The translations under genes were made by a program, and so were the position numbers. A DNA stretch of 64,000 nt from Sphingomonas sp. 7/4-4 (GTDB lineage: Bacteria; Pseudomonadota; Alphaproteobacteria; Sphingomonadales; Sphingomonadaceae). This document shows, piece after piece, positions 1 through 6,524 of the stretch. How positions within the stretch are numbered: the stretch's first letter is position 1; each line of letters begins with the position of its first letter. The notes below the pieces were generated by a model. That model was not told the origin of the DNA, made no database searches, and saw only the letters and a list, made by a program, of their open reading frames with translations. The DNA lies in NCBI RefSeq assembly GCF_027941955.1, contig NZ_CP115960.1, positions 4,096,001 to 4,160,000 on the forward strand, given 5' to 3'.

Positions 1-660
1 ACCTGGGACAGCCGCTGGTTCGCGGAAGGCGCCGATTACGGCCGCCTCCTCCTCGAAGATCTCAAGATGCGCCAGTACATCATCAAGACGCTGCCCCAGG
101 CCGCGATCTCGAAGGTTGTGATCGAGCGTCCGGCCAAGCTGTGCCGCGTTTCGATCTACGCTGCGCGTCCCGGTGTGATCATCGGCAAGAAGGGCACGGA
201 CATCGAGAAGCTTCGCAAGACGCTCGGCGCGATGACCTCGTCCGACGTTTCGCTGAACATCGTCGAGATCCGCAAGCCCGAAGTCGACGCCAAGCTCGTC
301 GCGCAGGGCATCGCCGATCAGCTGGAGCGCCGCATCGCGTTCCGTCGCGCCATGAAGCGCGCCGTTCAGTCGGCGATGCGTCTGGGTGCCGACGGCATCC
401 GCGTCGCCTGCGGTGGCCGTCTCGGCGGCGCCGAGATCGCGCGTAACGAAAGCTATCGCGAGGGCCGGGTGCCGCTGCACACGCTGCGCGCCAACCTCGA
501 CTACGCCGATGCCACTGCGCACACCGCTTATGGCGTGTGCGGCGTGAAGGTCTGGATCTTCAAGGGCGAGATTCTCGGCCACGATCCGATGGCGCAGGAC
601 CGGCTCAACATGGAAGCCCAGACGACCGGCGTGCGCCCCGCGCGCGACGATCGCCGCTAA
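1..660 (+). CDS. rpsC: 30S ribosomal protein S3 (5' truncated by window edge)
   Basis: S3 sits at the mRNA entry channel of the 30S subunit. The window opens inside the gene; frame 1 is open from base 1 (TWDSRWFAEGADYGRLLLED), which is the conserved early S3 sequence, so only about the first 17 codons are missing. The KH-domain loop VIIGKKG follows at about residues 38-44 of the 66 bases plus main frame shown. It is the first visible gene of the S10/spc run and is followed 12 bp later by rplP, the standard order. Identification is secure. Confidence 0.97.
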   Translation, partial: TWDSRWFAEGADYGRLLLEDLKMRQYIIKTLPQAAISKVVIERPAKLCRVSIYAARPGVIIGKKGTDIEKLRKTLGAMTSSDVSLNIVEIRKPEVDAKLVAQGIADQLERRIAFRRAMKRAVQSAMRLGADGIRVACGGRLGGAEIARNESYREGRVPLHTLRANLDYADATAHTAYGVCGVKVWIFKGEILGHDPMAQDRLNMEAQTTGVRPARDDRR

Positions 661-672
661 GGACACCAGGAC

Positions 673-1104
673 ATGCTGCAACCAAAGAAATTTGCGCACC
701 GCAAGCAGTTCAAGGGCCGCATCCATGGCGATGCCAAGGGCGGCACTTCACTGAACTTCGGTTCCTATGGCCTGAAGGCGATGGAGCCCGAGCGGATCAC
801 CGCGCGCCAGATCGAGGCGGCCCGCCGCGCGATCACGCGTCACATCAAGCGCCAGGGGCGTTTGTGGATCCGCATCTTCCCGGACGTTCCGGTTTCGTCG
901 AAGCCGGCCGAAGTCCGCATGGGCTCGGGCAAGGGCGCGCCGGAATATTGGGCCGCTCGCGTCAAGCCGGGCCGCATCCTGTTCGAGCTGGACGGCGTTC
1001 CCGGCCCGCTCGCCGCGGAAGCGTTCTCGCGTGCAGCGATGAAGCTGCCGATCAAGGTCAAGGTCGTCGCCCGTCTCGGCGACACCTCGCACCTGGAGGG
1101 TTGA
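673..1104 (+). CDS. rplP: 50S ribosomal protein L16
   Basis: L16 lies near the peptidyl transferase centre and the A-site tRNA elbow. The 143-aa product is full length for bacterial L16, starts MLQPKKFAHRKQFKG and carries the conserved RIFPDVPVSSKPAEVRMGSG stretch. It sits between rpsC and rpmC with short gaps (12 and 5 bp) and a GGACACCAGG purine-rich stretch before the ATG, so it is co-transcribed with them. Confidence 0.98.
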   Translation: MLQPKKFAHRKQFKGRIHGDAKGGTSLNFGSYGLKAMEPERITARQIEAARRAITRHIKRQGRLWIRIFPDVPVSSKPAEVRMGSGKGAPEYWAARVKPGRILFELDGVPGPLAAEAFSRAAMKLPIKVKVVARLGDTSHLEG

Positions 1105-1109
1105 TAGAA

Positions 1110-1313
1110 ATGACCAAGGCAACCGATCTTCGTGCGAAGACCGAAGACCAGCTCGGTGAAGAGCTCGGCAACCTGAAGCGCGAGGCGTTCAACCTCCGCT
1201 TCCAGGCCGCGACCAGCCAGCTCGAGAAGCCGAGCCGGGTCAAGGAAGTCCGTCGCGACATCGCCCGTATCAAGACGCTGCAGACCGAGCGCTCGCGCTC
1301 GGAAGCGAAGTAA
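1110..1313 (+). CDS. rpmC: 50S ribosomal protein L29
   Basis: L29 is a small two-helix protein at the polypeptide exit tunnel. The ATG at 1110 gives a 67-aa protein beginning MTKATDLRAKTEDQLGEEL and containing the typical KREAFNLRFQ segment; a longer reading frame upstream is only read-through into rplP in another frame. GGAGG lies just upstream (inside the end of rplP). The position between rplP and rpsQ is canonical. Confidence 0.97.
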   Translation: MTKATDLRAKTEDQLGEELGNLKREAFNLRFQAATSQLEKPSRVKEVRRDIARIKTLQTERSRSEAK

Positions 1314-1323
1314 GGAAGAGACC

Positions 1324-1593
1324 ATGCCGAAGCGCGTGCTGACCGGGAACGTGGTTTCCGACAAGGGCGACAAGACGGTCGTCGTGCTGGTGGAGCGTAA
1401 GGTTAAGCACCCGCTCTACGGCAAGATCATCCGTCGCTCGAAGAAGTATCACGCCCATGACGAGGGCAACGAGTACAAGGCCGGCGAGACCGTGCGCATC
1501 GAAGAGACTGCGCCGATTTCCAAGCTGAAGACGTGGAAGGTGATCGAGCGGGTCAACACCCACGCGACGCCGTCGAAGGCTGCTGAAGCCTAA
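1324..1593 (+). CDS. rpsQ: 30S ribosomal protein S17
   Basis: S17 is a primary 16S rRNA binder of the 30S body. The 89-aa product begins MPKRVLTGNVVSDKGDKTVV and has the conserved OB-fold core with KYHAHDE. GGAAGAG precedes the ATG. It is followed by a 62-bp gap before rplN, the widest gap in this part of the operon, with no clear hairpin in it. Confidence 0.97.
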   Translation: MPKRVLTGNVVSDKGDKTVVVLVERKVKHPLYGKIIRRSKKYHAHDEGNEYKAGETVRIEETAPISKLKTWKVIERVNTHATPSKAAEA

Positions 1594-1655
1594 CACTTTA
1601 ACTGGAACCACCGGGCCATTGGTCCCGGCAGGCCGAACGAGAAGGAACCGGATCG

Positions 1656-2024
1656 ATGATCCAGATGCAGTCCAATCTCGACGTCGCAGATAACAGCGGC
1701 GCGAAGCGGGTGCAGTGCATCAAGGTGCTGGGCGGGTCGAAGCGTCGCTTCGCCGGCGTGGGCGACGTCATCGTCGTCAGCATCAAGGAAGCTGCTCCCC
1801 GCGGCAAGGTGAAGAAGGGTGACGTGCATCGCGCGGTCATCGTTCGCACCGCCAAGGATGTCCGTCGTGCCGACGGCTCGGTGATCCGCTTCGACGGCAA
1901 TGCCGCGGTGCTGGTCAACAAGAACGAGGAGCCGATCGGCACTCGTATCTTCGGGCCGGTGGTTCGCGAGCTGCGTTCGCGCGGCTTCATGAAGATCATT
2001 TCGCTCGCGCCCGAGGTGCTGTGA
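1656..2024 (+). CDS. rplN: 50S ribosomal protein L14
   Basis: L14 contacts both subunits in the inter-subunit bridge region. The product is 122 aa, the normal length, starting MIQMQSNLDVADNSGAKRVQ with the conserved GDVIVVSIKEA motif. The stop codon overlaps the ATG of rplX (TGATG at 2022-2026), implying translational coupling. Confidence 0.98.
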   Translation: MIQMQSNLDVADNSGAKRVQCIKVLGGSKRRFAGVGDVIVVSIKEAAPRGKVKKGDVHRAVIVRTAKDVRRADGSVIRFDGNAAVLVNKNEEPIGTRIFGPVVRELRSRGFMKIISLAPEVL

Positions 2025-2341
2025 TGGCTGCTGCCAAGATCAAGAAGGGCGACCAGGTCATCGTTCTGTCCGGCAAGGACAAGGGACGGACCGGTGAGGT
2101 CGTCAAGTCGCTGCCCAAGGACGGCAAGGTCGTCGTCTCGGGCGTCAACGTCGCCGTGCGCCACGTCAAGCCGAGCCAGGGCGATCCCCAGGGCGGCCTG
2201 AAGCGTTCGGAAGCGCCGATGCACATTTCGAAGGTCGCGCACGTGACCGCCGACGGCAAGGCGACCCGTGTCCGCTTCGAAGAGCGTGACGGCAAGAAGG
2301 TCCGCGTTGCGGTCAAGACCGGGGAGGTCATCAGTGGCTGA
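2024..2341 (+). CDS. rplX: 50S ribosomal protein L24
   Basis: L24 initiates 50S assembly and has a KOW fold. The ATG at 2024 overlaps the rplN stop; a GTG three bases upstream would add one residue but is less likely. The product is 105 aa with the KOW motif GDQVIVLSGKDKGRTGEV near the N-terminus. Its 3' end overlaps the GTG start of rplE by 8 bp. Confidence 0.96.
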   Translation: MAAAKIKKGDQVIVLSGKDKGRTGEVVKSLPKDGKVVVSGVNVAVRHVKPSQGDPQGGLKRSEAPMHISKVAHVTADGKATRVRFEERDGKKVRVAVKTGEVISG

Positions 2342-2918
2342 TAAGTATACCCCGCGCCTCAAGAGCCTGTACGACACGAGCATCGCCAAGGCGATGACCG
2401 AGAAGTTCGGCTACAAGAACGTCATGGAAGTTCCGCGGATCGACAAGATCGTGCTGAACATGGGCGTTGGCGAGGCCACCCAGGACAAGAAGAAGGTCGA
2501 GCAGGCTGCTTCGGAGATGGAACTCATCGCCGGCCAGAAGCCCGTCATCGCCAAGGCGAAGAAGTCGATCGCACAGTTCAAGCTGCGCGAAGGCATGCCG
2601 ATCGGTTGCAAGGTCACCCTGCGCCGCGAGCGGATGTACGAGTTCCTCGACCGTTTCGTCACGATCGCGCTCCCGCGCGTTCGCGATTTCCGTGGGCTGA
2701 ACCCGAAGAGCTTCGACGGCCGTGGCAATTATGCCTGCGGCATCAAGGAGCAGCTCGTGTTCCCCGAGATCAACTATGACCGCATCGACAAGGTGCGCGG
2801 CATGGACGTGATCGTCACCACCACCGCCAAGACCGACGACGAGGCTCGCGAGCTTCTCCGTCTCTTCGGCTTCCCGTTCCCCATCGAGGCGGACGGCGAA
2901 GCGAAGCAGGCAGCGTAA
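2334..2918 (+). CDS. rplE: 50S ribosomal protein L5
   Basis: L5 binds 5S rRNA in the central protuberance. The GTG at 2334 (inside the end of rplX) gives a 194-aa protein starting MADKYTPRLKSLYDTSIAK, the normal L5 N-terminus; the frame stays open further upstream but that stretch is rplX in another frame and was discarded. The core VLNMGVGEATQDKK and the RDFRGLNPKSFDGRGNY motif are present. Confidence 0.96.
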   Translation: MADKYTPRLKSLYDTSIAKAMTEKFGYKNVMEVPRIDKIVLNMGVGEATQDKKKVEQAASEMELIAGQKPVIAKAKKSIAQFKLREGMPIGCKVTLRRERMYEFLDRFVTIALPRVRDFRGLNPKSFDGRGNYACGIKEQLVFPEINYDRIDKVRGMDVIVTTTAKTDDEARELLRLFGFPFPIEADGEAKQAA

Positions 2919-2937
2919 GGGAAAGAGAACTTAAGTC

Positions 2938-3243
2938 ATGGCGAAACTGAGTTCCATCAACAAGAACGAGCGTCGCAAGCAGCTGGTGAAGAAGTACGCC
3001 GGCAAGTATGCGAAGCTCAAGGCGACGGCGAACGACGAGAGCTTGGATGATACCGAGCGCCTCATCGCGCGGCTGAAGATGGCCGAGATTCCCCGCAACG
3101 GGAATCCGACCCGCATCCGCAACCGGTGCGAGCTGACCGGCCGCCCGCGCGCCTATTACCGCAAGTTCCGTCTCGCACGCGTCATGCTGCGGGATCTGGC
3201 CAACAAGGGCCTGATCCCCGGTCTCACGAAGTCGAGCTGGTAA
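2938..3243 (+). CDS. rpsN: 30S ribosomal protein S14
   Basis: S14 belongs to the head of the 30S subunit. The 101-aa protein is the long, zinc-independent type: the usual CxxC pairs are absent, only one Cys (NRCELTGRPR) remains, and the C-terminal KSSW is conserved. This form is normal for proteobacteria. AGGGAAAGAG lies upstream of the ATG; rpsH follows after 10 bp. Confidence 0.97.
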   Translation: MAKLSSINKNERRKQLVKKYAGKYAKLKATANDESLDDTERLIARLKMAEIPRNGNPTRIRNRCELTGRPRAYYRKFRLARVMLRDLANKGLIPGLTKSSW

Positions 3244-3253
3244 GGACTACGAG

Positions 3254-3649
3254 ATGGCTTTGACCGATCCCCTGGGTGATATGCTCACCCGCATCCGCAA
3301 CGGCCAGCGCGCGCGCAAGGACTCCGTCCTCACGCCTGCGTCGAAGCTGCGGGCACGCGTTCTCGATGTTCTCCAGCGCGAAGGCTACATCCGTGGCTAT
3401 AGCGAGGAGCAGATGGGCCCTGCCGCCGGCATCCGCATCGAGCTGAAATATTTCGAGGGCCAGCCGGCGATCAAGCACGTCGCGCGCGTCTCGAAGCCCG
3501 GCCGCCGCGTCTATTCGGGTTCGCAGGAACTGCCCCGGATCCGCAACGGCCTCGGCATCACGATCGTCTCGACGCCTCGCGGCGTTCTGTCCGACGCGGA
3601 AGCGCGCGAGCAGAATGTCGGCGGCGAAGTGCTCGCGGAGGTCTTCTGA
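3254..3649 (+). CDS. rpsH: 30S ribosomal protein S8
   Basis: S8 binds the central domain of 16S rRNA and in other bacteria acts as translational repressor of the spc operon. The 131-aa product begins MALTDPLGDMLTRIRNGQRA and ends with the conserved GGEVLAEVF. It is one base upstream of rplF. No S8-type regulatory hairpin was identified here by eye. Confidence 0.97.
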   Translation: MALTDPLGDMLTRIRNGQRARKDSVLTPASKLRARVLDVLQREGYIRGYSEEQMGPAAGIRIELKYFEGQPAIKHVARVSKPGRRVYSGSQELPRIRNGLGITIVSTPRGVLSDAEAREQNVGGEVLAEVF

Positions 3650-3650
3650 T

Positions 3651-4184
3651 ATGAGCCGCATCGGCAAGAAGCCGGTCTCCGTACCGGCAGGCGTCACCGC
3701 CTCGATCGACGGCCGCGTGCTGAACGTGAAGGGCCCCAAGGGCGCCCTTTCGCTCAACCTGCGCGAAGAGATCAGCTACACGCTCGAGGACGGCGGCATC
3801 CTGGTGAAGCCGGCCAACGAGACCAAGGCGGCGCGTGCCTTCTGGGGCATGCAGCGCACGCTGGTCCAGAACCTCGTCACCGGCGTGACCGAGGGCTTCA
3901 CCAAGAAGCTCCTGATCACCGGCGTCGGCTATCGCGCGAACTCGCAGGGCAAGGTGCTCAAGCTCCAGCTCGGCTATTCGCATGACGTGAACATCGACGT
4001 GCCGGAAGGCATCGAGATCAAGACGCCGGATCAGACCACGGTCGAGATCTCGGGGATCGACAAGCAGAAGGTCGGCCAGATCGCGGCCGAGATTCGCCGC
4101 TGGCGGAAGCCCGAGCCCTATAAGGGCAAGGGCATCAAGTACGACGGCGAGTTCATCTTCCGTAAGGAAGGGAAGAAGAAGTAA
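3651..4184 (+). CDS. rplF: 50S ribosomal protein L6
   Basis: L6 binds the sarcin-ricin region of 23S rRNA. The ATG at 3651 gives 177 aa (MSRIGKKPVSVPAGVTA), matching the family; the open frame upstream overlaps rpsH and was not used. Two tandem L6 domains and the C-terminal YKGKGIKYDGE motif are visible. The stop overlaps the rplR start (TAATG). Confidence 0.97.
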   Translation: MSRIGKKPVSVPAGVTASIDGRVLNVKGPKGALSLNLREEISYTLEDGGILVKPANETKAARAFWGMQRTLVQNLVTGVTEGFTKKLLITGVGYRANSQGKVLKLQLGYSHDVNIDVPEGIEIKTPDQTTVEISGIDKQKVGQIAAEIRRWRKPEPYKGKGIKYDGEFIFRKEGKKK

Positions 4185-4540
4185 TGACCAAGGGTCTCTC
4201 GCTCTTCGCGAAGCGGCGTCGCCGCAATCGCTCCACGCTCAAGGCGCGTGCCGGTGGCCGTCCGCGGCTTTCGATCCACCGTTCGGGCAGGCACATCTAT
4301 GCCCAGGTGATCGACGATGTCGCCGGCAAGACCGTCGCCTCGGCTTCGACGCTCGAGAAGGACGTGCGCGGCACGACCGGCGCGACCGTCGCGGCTGCGC
4401 AGGAAGTCGGCAAGCGCGTTGCCGAGGCCGCCAAGGCCGCCGGCGTGACGCAGGTCGTCTTCGATCGCGGCGGCTTCCTCTATCATGGCCGCGTCAAGGC
4501 GCTGGCGGATGCCGCTCGTGAGAGCGGACTGGAGTTCTAA
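4184..4540 (+). CDS. rplR: 50S ribosomal protein L18
   Basis: L18 works with L5 and L25 on 5S rRNA. The product is 118 aa with an Arg-rich N-terminus (KRRRRNRSTLKARAGGRPRL) and the C-terminal YHGRVKALADAARE. It overlaps rplF by one base and is 2 bp from rpsE, so these are tightly coupled. Confidence 0.97.
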   Translation: MTKGLSLFAKRRRRNRSTLKARAGGRPRLSIHRSGRHIYAQVIDDVAGKTVASASTLEKDVRGTTGATVAAAQEVGKRVAEAAKAAGVTQVVFDRGGFLYHGRVKALADAARESGLEF

Positions 4541-4542
4541 AC

Positions 4543-5337
4543 ATGGCTGACGAGAACAACACGCCAGAAACTGGCGGCGCTCCCGCCGAAGCCAGCGCTC
4601 CCGCGCAGGAGAGCACCGGCTATCAGGGCGGCGGCCAAGGCGGCGGCGGTGGTGGTGGTGGTGGTCGCGGTCGCGGTGGTCCCGGCGGCGGCGGTGGTCG
4701 CGGTCGTGGTGGCCCGGGCGGCGGCGGCGGTAATCGTGGCGGTCGCGATGGCGGCCGTGGCGGTCGTGACAATCGCGGCGGTCCGCGCGGCGCTACCGAT
4801 GACGGCGGCGAAGAGCTGATCGAAAAGCTCGTCCACATCAACCGCGTCTCGAAGACGGTGAAGGGCGGCAAGCGCTTCGGCTTCGCAGCTCTGGTCGTCG
4901 TCGGCGACGGCAAGGGCCGCGTCGGCTTCGGTCACGGCAAGGCACGCGAAGTGCCGGAAGCCATCTCCAAGGCCACTGCGGCTGCGAAGAAGGCAATGGT
5001 TCGCGTTCCCTTGAAGGAAGGTCGCACGCTGCACCATGACGGCAACGGTCACTTCGGTGCCGGCCGCGTCACGCTCCGTACGGCGCCTGCCGGTACCGGC
5101 ATCATCGCGGGTGGCCCGATGCGCGCCATCTTCGAGAGCCTGGGCGTTGCCGACGTCGTCACCAAGTCGGTGGGCACGTCGAACCCCTACAACATGATCC
5201 GCGCCACCTTCGAAGCGCTCGGCGAGCAGACCTCGCCGAAGAGCGTTGCGCAGCGCCGCGGCAAGAAGATCGCCGACCTGCTCGGCCGTGGCGGTTCGAA
5301 CACCGCCGAGGCCGATGCGGCCGCGATCGCGGAGTAA
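4543..5337 (+). CDS. rpsE: 30S ribosomal protein S5 with long Gly/Arg-rich N-terminal extension
   Basis: S5 is part of the mRNA helicase and fidelity centre of the 30S subunit. The protein is 264 aa, against about 166 in E. coli. The S5 core begins near residue 90 (EELIEKLVHINRVSKT). Residues 29-83 are nearly all Gly, Arg, Pro and Asn in repeated RGG and GGPGGG units, preceded by an acidic/Ala-rich leader. Such tails are seen on S5 of related alphaproteobacteria, but this one is long; RGG repeats elsewhere bind RNA. The start at 4543 follows rplR by 2 bp. Confidence 0.95.
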   Translation: MADENNTPETGGAPAEASAPAQESTGYQGGGQGGGGGGGGGRGRGGPGGGGGRGRGGPGGGGGNRGGRDGGRGGRDNRGGPRGATDDGGEELIEKLVHINRVSKTVKGGKRFGFAALVVVGDGKGRVGFGHGKAREVPEAISKATAAAKKAMVRVPLKEGRTLHHDGNGHFGAGRVTLRTAPAGTGIIAGGPMRAIFESLGVADVVTKSVGTSNPYNMIRATFEALGEQTSPKSVAQRRGKKIADLLGRGGSNTAEADAAAIAE

Positions 5338-5343
5338 GCGACA

Positions 5344-5523
5344 ATGGCAACCATCAAGATCAAGCAGACCGGTTCGCCGATCCGCCGCACCAGCGATCAG
5401 CGCGCAACGCTGATCGGCCTGGGCCTGAACAAGATGCACAAGGTCTCGGAGCTGCAGGACAGCCCCGAGGTCCGCGGGATGATCCGCAAGGTGCAGCACA
5501 TGGTCGAGGTCGTCGAGGGCTGA
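5344..5523 (+). CDS. rpmD: 50S ribosomal protein L30
   Basis: L30 is a small protein of the 50S subunit. The ATG at 5344 gives 59 aa (MATIKIKQTGSPIRRTSDQR) including the conserved GLNKMHKVSELQDSPEVRG. It lies 6 bp after rpsE. Unusually it is followed by a strong terminator rather than by rplO, and a second diverged copy of its last 42 codons occurs about 950 bp downstream (6348-6475). Confidence 0.96.
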   Translation: MATIKIKQTGSPIRRTSDQRATLIGLGLNKMHKVSELQDSPEVRGMIRKVQHMVEVVEG

Positions 5524-5550
5524 GCCTTCACGCCGCGAACGAAACAGGAA

Positions 5551-5578
5551 GGGGCGGTAGGCGACTACCGCCCCTTTT
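5551..5578 (+). terminator. Rho-independent terminator after rpmD
   Basis: A perfect 10-bp stem (5551-5560 with 5565-5574, GGGGCGGTAG/CTACCGCCCC), a GCGA loop and a TTTT tail lie 28 bp after the rpmD stop. It should end the rpsC-to-rpmD transcript and uncouple rplO-secY-adk from the upstream promoter. Confidence 0.88.
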
Positions 5579-5644
5579 CCGTTGGGCTCCTCGACGTCGT
5601 TTGATGCGCCGGGCAATATGCGTTGCCGCCGAAGGAGAGAATCT

Positions 5645-6324
5645 GTGAGCAGACCCGTGGACACCGAACTGCGCATCGCCCGGCTCGAACGCAGCCTTGC
5701 TCGCCATCGCGCCGGCCTTGCCGTGATCGGGCTCGTCGCGATCGGCGTGGTGGTCGCCGGCTTCGCGCCGGGGACGCCGAACGTGATCGAAGCGCAGGCG
5801 ATCCGCATCGTCGATGCCGCCGGCAAACCGCGCATTCTGATCGGCGCGCCACCCCGGCCGAGGGGCGCGAGCGCCAGGATGGGCAGACCGCCTCGATCGT
5901 GGTGCTCGATGACAAGGGCCGGGATCGCTTGATCCTGGGCGAAGAGCCCAACCCGCGCCTGGGCGGCAAGAGCTATCCGCGCGTTGCCGGCGCCTATGGA
6001 CTGGTGCTGCACGACCAGACCGGGTCGGAGCGCGGCGCGATGAGTTGGCTCGACAATGGCCGCGGCGTGATCGCGCTCGATCGCTCGGGCGGCGACGCGG
6101 TGGCGATGATCGTCAACGAGAAGAGCGGTTTTGCCGGCTTCACGGTCAATTATGCCAATCCCGTCGGCAAATATGCCGAGGGGATCCGGCTCGGCACCAC
6201 GGGCGACACCGCGTGGTTGTCGCTGGAGGACCGGGCGGAGGGCGAGCGTGCCCGTCTCGCCGTCGAGGGAGCGGAGGCGCCAAAGCTGATCACCCGACCA
6301 GCCGGCGCGCCGCCGGCACCGTGA
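5645..6324 (+). CDS. Membrane-anchored hypothetical protein, apparent frameshift near 5852
   Basis: Not a family I recognise. A GTG at 5645 after GGAGAGAATCT starts a protein with an Arg-rich N-terminus, one hydrophobic segment (about residues 24-42, AGLAVIGLVAIGVVVAGF) and then an exported domain of repeated Asp/Gly strands (RIVDAAGKPRILIG, VVLDDKGRDRLILGE) resembling short beta repeats. The first about 70 codons are in one frame and the rest in another; the switch falls in the run CCACCCC near 5852, so a one-base deletion, real or a sequencing error, is likely. It sits between the rpmD terminator and the rpmD 3' fragment, so it belongs to the inserted DNA. Confidence 0.55.
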
Positions 6325-6347
6325 GCCGAGCGGCCCGCTGCGCCAAG

Positions 6348-6475
6348 GATCAGCGCGCGACGCTCGTCGGCGCTGGCCTGCACAAGATGCACAAGGTCTC
6401 GGAGCTGCAGGATGGCGCCGAGGTCCGCGGAATGATCCGCAAAATGCAGCACATGGTCGAGGTCGTCGAAGGCTG
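6348..6475 (+). pseudogene. Second, diverged 3' end of rpmD (no start, last 42 codons)
   Basis: From GATCAG at 6348 the sequence follows rpmD codon by codon to the stop (DQRATLVGAGLHKMHKVSEL), with about six amino-acid differences and several silent ones from 5395-5523. The first 17 codons and the start are absent. The downstream UTR is also copied, up to and including the left arm of the terminator. The differences make this an old duplication or a copy brought in from a relative rather than a fresh repeat. Confidence 0.85.
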
Positions 6476-6491
6476 AGACTTCGTGTCACCC

Positions 6492-6519
6492 GAACGAAAC
6501 AGGAAGGGGCGGTAGGCGA
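6492..6519 (+). repeat. 28-bp exact direct repeat of 5537-5564 (half of the rpmD terminator)
   Basis: The 28 bases before and including the terminator left arm and loop (ending GGGGCGGTAGGCGA) are identical at 5537-5564 and 6492-6519. At the first site the right arm and T-tract follow; here the identity stops exactly after the loop and the minus-strand foreign gene begins. The point where homology ends is a plausible insertion junction. Confidence 0.8.
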
Positions 6520-6524
6520 TTTCG

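Noticed and set aside
4537..6489. 650-codon open frame on the minus strand
   Set aside because: Antisense to rpsE/rpmD and the inserted DNA, made of low-complexity Arg/Ala/Thr; GC-rich codon bias leaves such frames open by chance.
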